Source: Entrophospora sp. SA101 (Eukaryota; Glomeromycota; Glomeromycetes; Entrophosporales; Entrophosporaceae). Taken from it: a stretch of DNA of 28,132 bases. Of this stretch, positions 9,517-20,500 are shown in pieces (position 1 is the stretch's first letter; every line of letters starts with the position of its first letter). The DNA lies in the NCBI GenBank assembly GCA_958430865.1, contig CAUDNR010003891.1:45637-73768 (forward strand). Reading direction: 5' to 3'. The notes under the pieces are model-generated. The model did no database searches. It was given only the letters and a program-made list of their open reading frames with translations, and had not been told where the DNA came from. The position numbers and the translations under genes were made by a program.

Positions 9517-9656
9517 TATCTCTTTTATATCGCCCCTTTTGTATTGATAACTTTGGTGGGATATAATTGAGGTGGGATGTATCTCAAGCAGTTGATCATT
9601 TCACATGATTTTTAATTTAAAATAAATTTTGTTTTATTCAACATTAATAAATTCTG

Positions 9657-9900
9657 TCAACAAGGATTGTCTATAGAACTATTTAAACATTTTATTAATA
9701 ATTCAACAACATACCTAATATCTTTTATGTAGTTGTTCCAAGATCCCTTCTGCAGTTTCAAATACTTTCCTTCTTTCTTATAGAAATAACTGGTTCCTTT
9801 TTACCATTTCCTCTCCCTCTTCCATTTCAACATTTTCAGATTGCCAGACACCTTCTGAAATGAGAATATCTTCAACAATATTTTCGTCAGTAGGCAATTC
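9657..9900 (-). pseudogene. second, more decayed pogo/Tigger-type transposase C-terminal relic
   Basis: The minus strand reads ELPTDENIVEDILISEGVW then ENVEMEEGEEMV (about 9900-9815), the acidic linker typical of Tigger/CENP-B-type transposases. After a break it continues ERRKVFETAEGILEQL, the homologue of the AFETAKRFLEQQ helix at 6769-6912. In-frame stops and a short deletion separate the blocks. The shared stop context GTTGACAGAATTTATT supports common ancestry of the two loci. Confidence 0.55.
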
Positions 9901-9930
9901 AGTTGTTATAATATCTGATTCAATTATTTG

Positions 9931-10070
9931 TTGTTAAAGGAATCAACCAAGTTACCACCAAAAAAAAAAGAATAATTCATAATTAATTTCTTTGTTGTTT
10001 GTTAAAGGAATCAACCAAGTTGCCACTAAAGAAAAAGGGAATTAATTTCTTCATTGTTAAAGAAATCAAC
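9931..10070. repeat. short direct repeats of TTGTTAAAGGAATCAACCAA
   Basis: Copies lie at 9931-9950, about 9999-10018, and a shorter variant at 10054-10070, separated by A-rich spacers. The first two are followed by GTT(A/G)CCAC. Two more copies lie at 7248-7299. The motif probably belongs to the element family that carries the Tigger-type relics. Confidence 0.65.
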
Positions 10071-10329
10071 AGAATAATTTCTCTATTATTATTAAATGTT
10101 AGGTATACTTGTATATCATGTACAAATAAGGTTAAAATTGGGATATAATTTGCCAAAAAAGTGGGGATAGAGATATAACTCAATTGGAATATAAATGAGG
10201 TAAAGTTTATATAATGCAAGTCACTTAGTCCCACAACTTTCTATTGGTCATTTTGGGTTTTTAAAAAAATTGCCACCATTCAATTCAGCTTTAAAAAGGA
10301 GTCAATTCATGTAAAAAAAAAATTGCCTC

Positions 10330-11440
10330 GAATTTTTTTATGGATTTTTTTAAAATTTGAGAGTATTTTTGCGTTACAATATTTTGAGTTGCATACCATC
10401 TATACTCTCCAAAAATGTAGATCAGTCTGAGATTTTAAGCAAAGATCTTCACGTGATTAATCACGTTTTTAGAATTTTATTGGCTGATAAAGAATTATAA
10501 TTAAGGGCAGATGAGAATGATTATTTCAATTATTATTATGATGATGAGGGTGATTATGGTGATGATTTAGTAAAAACATTCAATAATTTAATAAATCAAA
10601 TTAAAGGTTTGACTTCATTCTATTTAATTAATTTAAATATTTGTTTATTAATTAATATTATAAAATTAAAATACTTATGATTCTCTCCTTGTGTTACAAT
10701 TGTATAGTTGGTGCAAATATCAGTGTAAGTAATGTATAGAGTGCAGATGTGAATGGTGGTGGTTAGTTAGTAAAACAAAGATTTATTTATATAAATTCAA
10801 ACCAAATTTAAGGTTTAATTCTACTCAATCTTTCCATAACATTATCTTGCAAGATTTATATTTCTTAATAGCATATTCCGCTAATTTTCCACTAACTCCT
10901 TTTCTATAAAGGTCCATATAGCACAACACTTTCTTGAAAATTTTCTAATTGTCACTAAAGATACTGACTCAAGACTCTCAAGTACCATTTTTAGTAATCC
11001 TTGCCAAGAGTAATCACAATTTTATATTGCTTTTTCTTTTAAGATGAGGTGCGTTTTTGTTAATCAAAAATAATAATTAATACAAGCGATAAAAAATATT
11101 CATTTATTGGCCAGAATTTTTCACGTGATAAAATGATCAACAATAGGTTCCGATTGGTAATGATCAACGTCCGAAATTTGAAAATTTGTTAATAAAACTG
11201 ACTATTTTTAAACACTATCAGCTCCCCCGCAATTAAAAAATTTAATCCATGGATGAATTCGAAAGAGAATCATTTAGGCTATTGTTTTCACGGTTTATTT
11301 TTTAAAATTTTTCAAAATTGGTGGACTAGATACAATTAAAAGTTATATGAAAATTTTGTATGAGTATAGATGGTACGCACCCATATGAAAAAAATTTTGT
11401 TAAGAGTATAACAAAATTTGGAATTTTCAAATGCTAAGGC
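10330..11440. mobile_element. decayed element with diverged inverted arms
   Basis: GCATACCATCTATACTC (10394-10410) is mirrored by GAGTATAGATGGTACGC near 11362-11378. Further in, TCACGTTTTTAGAATTTTATTGGC (about 10461-10484) is mirrored, with changes, by GGCCAGAATTTTTCACGTGA near 11110-11129. The arms enclose a broken transposase-like relic. Ends and target duplication could not be placed, so the limits are approximate. A plus-strand acidic fragment (ENDYFNYYYDDEGDYGDD, from about 10511) and a possible start (MDEFERESFRLLFSRF at 11249) are also inside. Confidence 0.4.
10838..11012 (-). pseudogene. transposase-like relic
   Basis: Reading the minus strand, WQGLLKMVLESLESVSLV and TIRKFSRKC are followed, after a frameshift, by YMDLYRKGVSGKLAEYAIKK with YKS. 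The pattern of an R-rich helix, then a (Y/F)MD.YR.G..G..A...KKY block, resembles a segment of a transposase family common in fungal genomes. I place it only as a probable transposase relic; stops and frame changes show it is dead. Confidence 0.35.
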
Positions 11441-11468
11441 TCTGTCAATTTTTAGTTTAAAAAAAAGC

Positions 11469-13108
11469 TAGCCGATAAGATTTGAAGCTCGAGTCATGAA
11501 CAATAACTTATCGGTTAACTTTTTTTAAAATGATACTATAAGCAATTAATTGATTATAGACGATCTGCACCAGTCAAGATTTTTCCGGAAAAATTACTTA
11601 AAAAGGAAAAGATATCTGTAATTTATCATTATTAAAATTTTGCTGGAAAGTCCGGGAAAATTATTAGTATTTCACTATTATCCTGACTGCGATTTGTTTC
11701 TTTAGTTTTATCTATGTACAACATTATTTAATTATGTTACACACTATTTAAACATAAAAAAAAAATTTCTTTGTCATCCAGTTCCCATTTTTTTATTGTA
11801 TAAATATGATTTGATATTTTTATTAGTTATAATAAATCTTTGTTATAGTTTATTATTATGTAAAAAAACAAATTGAACCTTTTTGTTGGCACAGCCCATT
11901 TACGAAGCATCATATTTAGCTTTATTACACAGAGAGCAAGCCAATCCAAAAAAAAATTTGAAAATTCATTGTTGAATAAAAAGTAAGATAAAAGATCCTG
12001 GTTCTTATTAATTAATGATTTCATCTACACAGCATCAAGAATTCTCTTGTGTGATCTATACTTTTTTTTTTACTAAAATCCCTTCTTGTAACGTACATGT
12101 ATATCCAATTTTTTATACGAATTGTTGTCAATGATGCCTTTTCTTCAAATCGATTTGTAAATTGATTTTTAGAACGATTTTAAGATTTTTTCAAAAGAAT
12201 TGAACAAACGCGTTGTTACACAGATTTACTCTAATCTTATATATAGCTAAATAATTTCGTGTTGGTTAATTACTATTACTGGATAATAATTATTTTTTTT
12301 GACTTTTGCTAAATTTGGTAAATTAATCTTTATTAAATAAATATGCTTTATGATCGTGTAACTTCGTTCACCCAAAGTAATTTCTTTTTGTAGCTGTAAT
12401 ATATTATATGCATACATCTATGTAATATTCATTAAGTTTCTTTCTACTCTTTGATTTACTAAAGTACACAGAATATGATATAAAAGGAAGATGTTTTACA
12501 CGTTAATAAATAATGTTGAATAAAATATAAATTTGTACAATTGTGTCATATAGATTTAACTATTTCATCATAATCTATCTCGAGATAAAAATTTCTAAAA
12601 AAAAATTATTATTTTTTTTTCTTTCATTAATTAATTAATTAATAAATTAAATTATTGTTTTTTTTACATTATTAAATAATTATAATATTATTAATAATAA
12701 TGAATGATAATGAATATTATTTTAAAAGATATTCTCATAATGTAACAACTAAAGCAATTTCAGTCGTTGACTCTTATTTCCATTATTTTAAAGAAATACT
12801 TATTTCAAAATCATGGGAACCTTTGATTCATTTTGGTATATAGATTATAATTACTAACAACTATAATTACTATAATCAAAAAATTTTAATTACTAGTTTT
12901 ATTTACAATATTAAATTTATTATATTTATGCGAACAATTTTTCATTCAAGCTCAAAACACTCTTTTATCTTTAATGGCACGAATTGACCAAGGTCATCTT
13001 CGAGTTTTAACCCAAGACCGCATTTATGAATTTGGTCCTAAAGACGCTAAATTAAAAAGTGAAATAAAAGTTGTTAATGATTCTTTTTGGATTCGTTTAT
13101 TATTATTG
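11469..13108 (+). repeat. 1640-bp direct duplication, copy A (source context)
   Basis: This block recurs at 25731-27370 with a constant offset of 14262 at both ends, so there is no net insertion or deletion. I found no mismatch on reading through. It covers the untranslated upstream region (11469-12699), exon 1 and most of exon 2 of the CFA synthase gene. It opens with a stem-loop (CCGATAAG at 11472-11479 against CTTATCGG at 11508-11515). The 1.2 kb before the CFA start contains AT-rich DNA with (AATT)n at 12627-12645 and no recognised gene; the frame at 11827-12024 (minus) is not similar to anything I know. Copy A is the original because the CFA gene continues intact to its right. Confidence 0.95.
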
Positions 13109-14562
13109 GGAGTTCTTGTAGGTTTAATTAATGGTTTTATATTATTTCACATGTTGGATTATCAAAATAGAAAAATTCTAGAAAGGGAATAGAATAAAAA
13201 ATCTATTCACATGACAACATTAAACCTTTTTTTATTATTAATTTTAGGGGTTTGGTGAAGCTTATATGTTAGGCGATGTAGCTTGTGATGATTTGATGAC
13301 TTTAATTAAAGTAAATAAATTATTAGTTAATTTGATTGGTTGATTGATTGATTGGTCATCAATTGAATTAATTCACATAATGTTTTTTTACTTAGGTTTT
13401 TGTTGCAAATAGGTCAAATATTGATGATTTAAGTACATTATCATCTTATATTTTCAGTGCAATCAATTATGTCACAAATTCACGATTTGCAAACACAATC
13501 AGCAATGCAATAAATAATATATCAGCTCATTATGATATTTCTAATGAAATGTTTGCGGCTTTTCTGAGTAGTGATATGACATATTCAAGTGCCGTATTTC
13601 TAAATGAAAATGATACATTAGAAGAAGCCCAATGTAGAAAATTGAGAATGATGATTGAAAAAGCAAAGATCACCAAAGATGATCATGTCTTAGAAATTGG
13701 TAGTGGTTGGGGCTCTTTTGCCATCCAGGTATTTATTTAATCGTATATAATCATACATATACAATAATGATAATAATAATAATATAATTTCAGGCTGTTA
13801 AAACAACTAGATGTCATGTTACGACATTAACATTATCAGTTGAACAGAAAATTTTGGCTGAAGAAAGGATAGCAATGGAAGGATTATCAGATTATATAAC
13901 AGTATTATTATGTGATTATCGTTCACTACCAGCAAATCATCAATTTGATAAAATTATTAGTATCGAAATGATTGAAGCTGTTGGTCCACAATATTTATCA
14001 ACTTATTTTGAATGTTGTGATAAATTTCTAAAAGAAAAAAATGGAATAGGAGTATTTCAAGTTATCACAATGCCAGAAACGAGATATGATAGATATTGTA
14101 AAGAAGTTGATTTTATAAGAAAATATATTTTTCCAGGTACTATTATAAATAAATAAATAAATAAACGAATATATATATATACATAATCTAATTTATATAA
14201 TCTAATCTAACAAATATATAGGGGGACATTGTCCAACAGTTACATCTTTAACATCTGCGATTCAAAAAGGTTCTAAAGGACGACTAATTGTTGATCATCT
14301 TGAAAATATTGGTCCACATTATGTACGTACATTGAGATTATGGAGAGAAAGGTTTCTTCAAGCTTTTGATGAACATATACATCCAGCTTTACTTAAAAGT
14401 TGGCCAAACATGACACCAAAAGAAGTTGAAATATTTAAAAGAAAATGGGAGTTTTATTTTGCTTATTGTGAAGGTGGTTTTGCAAGTAGAATTTTGGGTA
14501 ATGTACAAGTTGTTGTAACTAGGGAAGGTAATGAAGATTTCTTGAAAGATATACCGTTATAA
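12700..14562 (+). CDS. cyclopropane-fatty-acyl-phospholipid synthase (SAM-dependent), six exons
   Basis: Exons 12700-12835, 12951-13117, 13248-13310, 13396-13728, 13794-14136 and 14222-14562 join in frame through GT-AG introns to 460 residues. The N-terminal domain reads LSLMARIDQGHLRVLTQDRI, FWIRLLLLGVL then GFGEAYMLGDVACDDLMTL. The Rossmann part has HYDISNEMFAAFLSSDMTYS (about 167-186), the SAM-binding VLEIGSGWGSFAIQ (about 220-233), the ISIEMIEAVG motif, HCPTVTSL, IVDHLENIGPHY and the C-terminal cysteine motif FAYCEGGF (C about 430). The enzyme adds a methylene from S-adenosylmethionine across a double bond of membrane phospholipid acyl chains. The related sphingolipid C9-methyltransferase is less likely because it carries two N-terminal membrane helices not seen here. 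Exon 2 is interrupted in the copy at 26962-27370. Confidence 0.92.
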
Positions 14563-14699
14563 AATAAATAATTTTCTTAATGAGATTATAGTCGTTTATT
14601 TGTATTATTTTGTTCAAGTATTTTTGCTAAAGTACCAATAAATGTAGCACAATATAAATAATCACAAGTGATCATCGTAAAAAAAAAAAAACCTCAAAG

Positions 14700-16331
14700 A
14701 TGTCTAATAGTTTTTCATCCTTAGAAAATGTTAACAAGTTATTTAACAATCTTATTAATTCCAATAAAGATACCTTACCTTTAAAACATATTCTCAAACT
14801 TGTAAATGATCTAGCAGAAATGTTGAGTGAATCAAAGTTTTTCGATATAGAAATAAGAGTTGGAGTGGACCAGGATGTTAAAACTTTTAAAGCTCATTCC
14901 AATATTTTAAAAACAAGATCATCGTATTTTAAAACAGCTTTATCAGATAATTGGGTAAAAAGATCTGATGAAGGTATTATTTTATTTCAAAAAGAAAATA
15001 TTTCTCCAAAAATATTTGAAGTTCTTTTAATGTAAGTTTATTGATTGGTGTTTTTTTTTAAATATCATATAAATATTAAGATTCTAAAATTATTATTATT
15101 ATATAATTTTATTCTTTAAAGATATATTTATAATGGAGTTATTAATATTGATAATCTAAAGCCAAATGAAATATTTGAACTTCTTGAAGCATGTGATGAA
15201 TTATGTTTTAATGAATTTATTGATGCTTTACAAGTTCATTTATTGAAAGAAGGAAAAGAATGGATTCAACAAAATTTAATTTATCTCCACAAAGTTTCAT
15301 CAAACTATCAATCATTCACTTTACTTCGAGATTATTGTAGTGAACTAATTTGTAAAAATCCATTCTTATTTTTAAAATATGATAACATGGCTACAATAGG
15401 AAAGCCTATGCTTTTATATATTTTACAAAGAGATGATTTGGAATTAGATGAAATTAATGTTTGGAATTATGTGATCCAATGGGGAATAAAACAAAATGAA
15501 GAATTGGAAAAGGATATTTCAGAGTGGAATAAGGATGATTTTAAAGAGTTAAAATGTATACTAGAAGATATCATTCCATTAATAAGGTTCAATGAAATCA
15601 CATCAAAAGAATTTTATAAAAAAATTGCACCATTTAAAAAAATTTTTAGTAAAGAAGTTTTTAAAGAAGTTCTTGAATATTATCTTTGTGATGATTGGCA
15701 ACCAAGGTTATTACTTCAAAAAGGTCCAAGAACAGGAAAAAGAAATGGAAATTTATTAAATTCACAAATGAAAGCATTGATCTCTAGTTGGATTGATGAT
15801 AAAAAAGACTTATATAATGAAAATAATATCCCTTATGTTTTTAAATTGATTCTTTCTAAGACAGAAGATGGCTTCTCTAGATCGATTTTTGAAGAAAAAT
15901 GCTATAATGTTGAACAAACAATTATTATAATGAAAATTAAAGATACAGGAGAATTTATTGGTGGGTATAATCCTGTTTATTGGAATATAAAAGGAAAATC
16001 TCCAGATGAAAAGTATTATATTGAAACCAACAAAAGTTTTATTTTTAAGATTGGTGAAAATCAAGTTATATTGAGTAGAGTCAAAAACTCTAAATATGCA
16101 ATACATCATATTAAACCAGCTATCAATATTACTAAAGATAATATAATTTTTAATGAAAGGTTGATAGATTTTAATGATTTAGAAATATGCAATAGCATTG
16201 ATAATGAACCTTATTGTTTTTATTGTTTTTATGGAGATGTTTATGAAAATAATTTGCACCTTGGAAAAAAATATAAAGAGGTACATATGTTGGAAGAATG
16301 TGAAGTGTATCAGATAGTAAAGATGAGTTAA
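14700..16331 (+). CDS. BTB-BACK-TLDc domain protein (paralogue 2)
   Basis: Exons 14700-15031 and 15122-16331 flank a 90-bp GT-AG phase-2 intron and encode 513 residues. A Ser/Asn/Leu-rich leader (about 1-40) precedes the BTB domain (about 47-150: FFDIEIRVG, TFKAHSNILKTRSSYFKTAL, FEVLLMIYIYNGV). The BACK region follows (LQRDDLELDEINVWNYVIQW), then the TLDc domain (about 330-510: FKLILSKTEDGFSRSIFEEK, EFIGGYNPVYW, NKSFIFKIG, EECEVYQIVKMS). The intron sits at the same place and phase as in the gene at 5025, which shows common descent. It starts 137 bp after the CFA synthase stop on the same strand. Bases 14828-15593 have an inverted copy at the window's right end. The function is unknown. Confidence 0.92.
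14828..15593 (+). repeat. inverted duplication, copy A (within the second BTB-TLDc gene)
   Basis: This 766-bp stretch is present in reverse complement at 27367-28132 (paired positions sum to 42960), intron included. I found only two mismatches, both near the window end: 14843 pairs with 28117 (Phe to Leu in the copy) and 14855 pairs with 28105 (silent). The copy may extend past the window, so the left limit here is only the visible one. Confidence 0.95.
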
Positions 16332-16902
16332 TTACAATATGTAAATTTTTGATATTTTTTTTTTTCAAAATTAATTAGAAGTGTTATTTAGTTAATAATT
16401 ATTGATTGATTTCTTCATCTTGTTCCTATCATTATTGAGGTCTTCTATTTACTAACAGAAGAATGTCTTTTTAAAAAAAATATCCTGTTCTAGTTTTCTT
16501 AAATCAAGAAAGTATTTATATCTAAAATGTAAATTGTCTTTCAAGAATTCCTTTTGACAACTGTTTTTTTGGTAAATTTTCTTTATAATGGTTTATATCA
16601 TGATCCATTTCTATTTGTTCTTCAGGATTAATAATTTGATCATCTATTATTTTATTTTTATTATAAATATTTAAGTTTTCTATTTGTTTTTAGACAATGT
16701 TTCAGTTTCATGATCACTTTTTTCTGTTTCATCATGACTTTTTTTACTTCATTGTGAGTCAGTTCAATTCAATTATTTGTAACTGAATTAGGTAAAAACC
16801 ACTTTTTTATTTAGAAACTGCCAAAGAGTATCTTTAATGTCCAAATAATAATAATAATAGTCCAGTATCAAATGAAGTAATTCAAATTCATTAGATATAT
16901 AT
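16332..16902. other. intergenic with a faint minus-strand coding relic
   Basis: No intact gene. On the minus strand around 16650-16520 a frame reads DDQIINPEEQIEMDHDINHY and KENLPKKQLSKGILERQF, with coding-like composition broken by stops on both sides. The family is not recognised. The rest is AT-rich. Confidence 0.3.
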
Positions 16903-17180
16903 AGTAGTAGAGATGGTTTAAATGCAGCTACATTTCATTAATATCAATAGAACTCTTGCATTTGGCAAAATACAAAATTCAGATCAATTACTGGGGGGTT
17001 ATAACCCCACTTAATTGGAATTTAAATAATGGAGCTTGTACACCTAAATATACAACTGAGAGTTTTATTTTTAATATTAGTAATAGAAATGATGTTAATT
17101 TTGCACAGTTTAGTTATGTTATTAGGAATTCTCAATGCAATTTGCTGTTATCCTCTATTTTTGGTGGTGGTTGTGATTAA
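16903..17180 (+). pseudogene. TLDc-domain relic
   Basis: The plus strand reads SRDGLNAATFH, then LAFGKIQNSDQLLGGYNPT in pieces, then after a frame change NWNLNNGACTPKYTTESFIF and NISNRNDVNF. These are the ordered TLDc landmarks (RDG....FH, GGYNP, SFIF) seen in both BTB-TLDc genes of this window. At least two frame changes and stops break it, and no BTB part precedes it. It lies 570 bp after the second BTB-TLDc gene, so it may be the dead end of a former tandem copy. Confidence 0.7.
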
Positions 17181-17532
17181 AGCTTCAAATGGTTCAAAGC
17201 TTTAGGCTAGAAACTACTTGGCAGTCCCTGGTATTCTAATTTTTGCATTCTGCTTATTTAGAATTAAATTTATTGATTTAAAGGATCTCTACCTTGCCAC
17301 AAGTTATTAGTTAACAAATTTAGAATATTTGTAATTTTTGGGTCAAATGTAAACTGAAAAATTAAACCAAACTGTTTGGAACTTTGATTGTGATCTTGTT
17401 TTTATATCAAATGATATTGTTAATATTGTCAATAATAGGTCCAACAGTTATAGTTAAAGATTATATTTTAAGTATTTTTTAATATTTATCTTTTAAATAT
17501 CCTCAATAATAATGATTATTATTTATATACCA

Positions 17533-18226
17533 TACCCTGGACAAAAGTATTTAATCATTTATAACCAATCTCATGTTGCTTAGGTTATCTAAATCAATTA
17601 AAAGGTTGTTGTTTTCATAAATAAAAATAAAATAGTAATAAAATCTAGCATCTAGTTGGCTGCCAATTGTTAGAACCTTCTCGTTTTTTGAGGTCAGGTG
17701 GTTGTGAAAGCCAATCAGATAATATTTTCCTCAAATTTCAGTTATTTACCCCAAAATTCTAATGTAACCAAACCGATTCATCTTCTAAAGGGCCCTAAAC
17801 CACCATGTTTTATTGACCTCTTTGCCAAACATGATTTAGTTCATCATTACTAAATATAGTAAATTGAGACTCATCGTCCCACTGACTTCCATTTCCTAAC
17901 ACTCCGACTTCTTTTCTCCAAGCACCACCCTAAATGTTTCTCTCTTTATTCATTGGCTAAAGAAGTTTTACTGCTGCAACACGCGAATAAATATTAAGTT
18001 CATACGAAATACTATGAATTGTTTTAGCAGAAACCTCAATTCTATGAATTCCTCTCAGCAGAAATACGATTATTTCTTCAAAATTTTAGGTCTTCTACTT
18101 TGTGGTGTACTTTTAACATCATCAGTTATCGTGTATTGGACAGCTATATAAGGAGTTTTTAGCATCTTCTCATAGGATCCTACTTAGACCAAGATTTCAA
18201 ATTCTGCATTTTTTACTTTTGTGACA
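17533..18226 (-). pseudogene. Tc1/mariner-type transposase relic
   Basis: On the minus strand, TDDVKSTPQSRRPKILKK (about 18140-18080) matches the Tc1 helix-turn-helix linker (PRSGRPK). Further on come ELNIYSRVAAVK, KERN, WDDESQFTIFSNDELNHVWQ (about 17890-17830, the second catalytic Asp segment), KHGG and DWLSQPPDL (about 17715), which corresponds to W.SQSPDLNPIE with its end lost. Several stops and frameshifts are present. CCTGGACAAAAGTATT near 17535 resembles a Tc1 terminal repeat, and TACTTTTGTGACA near 18215 could be its worn partner; these set the approximate limits. Confidence 0.75.
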
Positions 18227-18503
18227 TATTAAAAGGGAAAAATGTTATTTTGGATGTTATTACTAACTTATAATATAAACATAATAGAATATGAATTTTC
18301 ACACGTTTATTCTCTGAAACCACAGCTATTATTTTTTATAAATTTTATTAAAAAAAACTCATACACATCAAGACCTAAGCTACTTAATGATATAAATTTT
18401 ATTACGAATTCATCATGTAAATGTGTATGTTTTTGTCAAAGTCTGGCTTTTTTCAGAGAACTGAAAGATCAGTTTTTGAAACCAGTTAATTGGTACACAG
18501 ATA

Positions 18504-18941
18504 CACAGTGAGTCTCGGTTTAGCAGACCTCGATTTAGCGGATTTAGGGGTTTAATGGATAAATTTTCAAAACCAAAATTTTCTATACCTATTTTACTCG
18601 ATGGATATTTTTTTAAAATCCATATTACTTATTATTATGATAAATTTCTCTCGATATTGCCTTTTTTGACTAGTTAGTTTTATAATCATAATAACGTAAT
18701 TAATATTAACAACATCTCTAATGATACGAATAAAACAGCGATAAAACGAAATTTCTTATAGAAGTACCCAAGAAGCAAAACAATGACGAATTGACGAATC
18801 TATGAGTAAACGATAATATTAATACTATTGTTATTTTTTAATATTTATTTGATGTTTAATTTGTATCACATGATTTGATCATAAGTTTCGCTTTTGCGGA
18901 TCTCTCGGTTTAACGGATAAATTTTCTGGAGACTCGCTGTG
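18504..18941. mobile_element. 438-bp pogo/Tc1-superfamily MITE with TA target duplication
   Basis: The left end is CACAGTGAGTCTCGG and the right end in reverse complement is CACAGCGAGTCTCC, both bordered by TA (18502-18503, 18942-18943). Sub-terminal blocks with TCGGTTTA.C(A/G)GA are present near both ends. The interior is non-coding. It lies between two stretches of decayed coding-like DNA (18242-18501 and 18961-19330) and may have split an older relic. Confidence 0.75.
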
Positions 18942-18960
18942 TATTTTAATGTTATAAAAA

Positions 18961-19330
18961 ATGAATATATTCATGAATTTATTATATATCAAATATAAAA
19001 TTGTGATTATATTAACTCATATGTCATTAAATCACTTGTTAAACTATGGGCAAAAGAGAAATTTGAATTGTGTTTGGATAGAATTAATTTTTATCTCTCT
19101 AGATGCTTTCGAACAAGGGAAATGTATATGCATAGAAAGAAATATTTGATAATTTAGAAATTCGAATTTCATCGAATGAATTTCATCATCATGCATATCA
19201 CATATTTAGTGACCTTTTTGAATTGGCAAATAAAGATTCAGAGTTATAGAATTATTATTATTTGTCATCAAAATGCTATAAGCTGGTGAATGAATATTGA
19301 TCTAATAAGTATAACGATATAAAATATTGA
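18961..19330 (+). other. decayed coding-like stretch, unknown family
   Basis: One frame reads KFELCLDRINFYLSRCFR with TREMYMHRKKYL (about 19059-19148). A shifted frame then reads FHHHAYHIFSDLFELANKDS and YYYLSSKCYKLVNE. The residue mix is protein-like but stops and shifts break it. The stretch upstream of the MITE (18242-18501, RPKLLNDINFITNSSC...) may belong to the same relic. I do not recognise the family. Confidence 0.3.
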
Positions 19331-20500
19331 TTATATATGATGAATATGATGAAAACTAAATCCTTTTGTTTACAAGTTCAATGATGATCATATATTTGCT
19401 GAATCTCACTGCTAAAAGATAATTTTCCTTTTTATTAATATATATTTTCGTGAAAAATTAAAAATCTAAAATATTTAATTACCTGAAATCTTCTTGCCAT
19501 TAAAATTATTTGGAGTGTAATATAGCCCTTGCTTAAACATCTGGAACAACAAGCAGGTCTCCATCTTTTAGAAAGTCCTTTTGTCCACTAAATCAAAGCA
19601 AATCATAATATTAGTATGATGAACCAACGAACGAAAAAATAAATGTACACTCTTCAAATATTACACGCTACAATATTAGTTTCGTATACTGACTTAAAAG
19701 AGTATATATAAATATAATATACATATTATTTGATTAATTATTCTAGGATTGGTAGTATCGGTCAATTATAAACAAATGATTTTATTATAATAACCTTCTT
19801 TAAATCCAAAATAATAATAAAATAATAATAAATTTACATCAATTTCCTTTGCACAATCAACAACTATCTGTTGGATGTAATAAATTCTTTCTTTGGCCCT
19901 GTAAATAATAATCATTTGACAATCTATCAATTTCAACTAATATTCTAATGACATCCATCTTTTTATAAAACCACCACCATCACCAACATTTTTCTCATCA
20001 AAAATTATTAAATTATGTATTGCAATAACCGCGTAATATATTTTTAAATTTGTTAATTCAATGGTGGTATAAAGCCAATTAGTTTTTACGAACATAACTT
20101 CCAAGTTTGGGTTTAAGATCTAAACTATAGTGAAGGTAGAATTGAAGTCTGAGGAGTTGGCATTTTGATGAAGATGATAAAGTATTGGATGGCAATGATT
20201 CTTCTGATATTATAGGTTTTAAAGGTATTTTTGATGATGATTCAGATTTTGTTGTAATTGATTTGGGGAGCAAAAAAAATTTTTTTTCTATGACCATGCA
20301 TGGTGTTACAGGACCCCGGGTTATTTATTTATTATATATATTAGAGAATTTGGCAGGTAAAGCAATTTTTATGTCATGTGAAATTATGAAAGAAAGTTTT
20401 GTGATTTTAAATAAATTTTCTAGACTGCTTATTATTATTGACAAAGTTTATTATTATTATATTCGGATATTATTCGAATATAATCAAATGACTAGCATCA
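19331..20500. other. no intact gene; scattered minus-strand exon-like pieces
   Basis: On the minus strand, AKERIYYIQQIVVDCAKEID (about 19897-19838) and SGQKDFLKDGDLLVVPDV (about 19590-19537, ending in a stop) look like two exons of one dead gene. The pairing of a VDCAKE(I/L) helix with a later KDGDLL/DGLHL-like motif faintly recalls SGNH/isoamyl-acetate esterases, which is too weak to assert. On the plus strand, DEDDKVLDGNDSSDIIGFKG (about 20167-20226) is an acidic fragment without a family. The remainder is AT-rich. Confidence 0.3.

Noticed and set aside
11827..12024. 65-codon minus-strand frame, identical at 26089-26286
   Set aside because: Its repetition is only due to the 1640-bp duplication; it has no family resemblance.
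15810..16109. 99-codon frame antisense to the TLDc domain
   Set aside because: Shadow of the BTB-TLDc exon 2.
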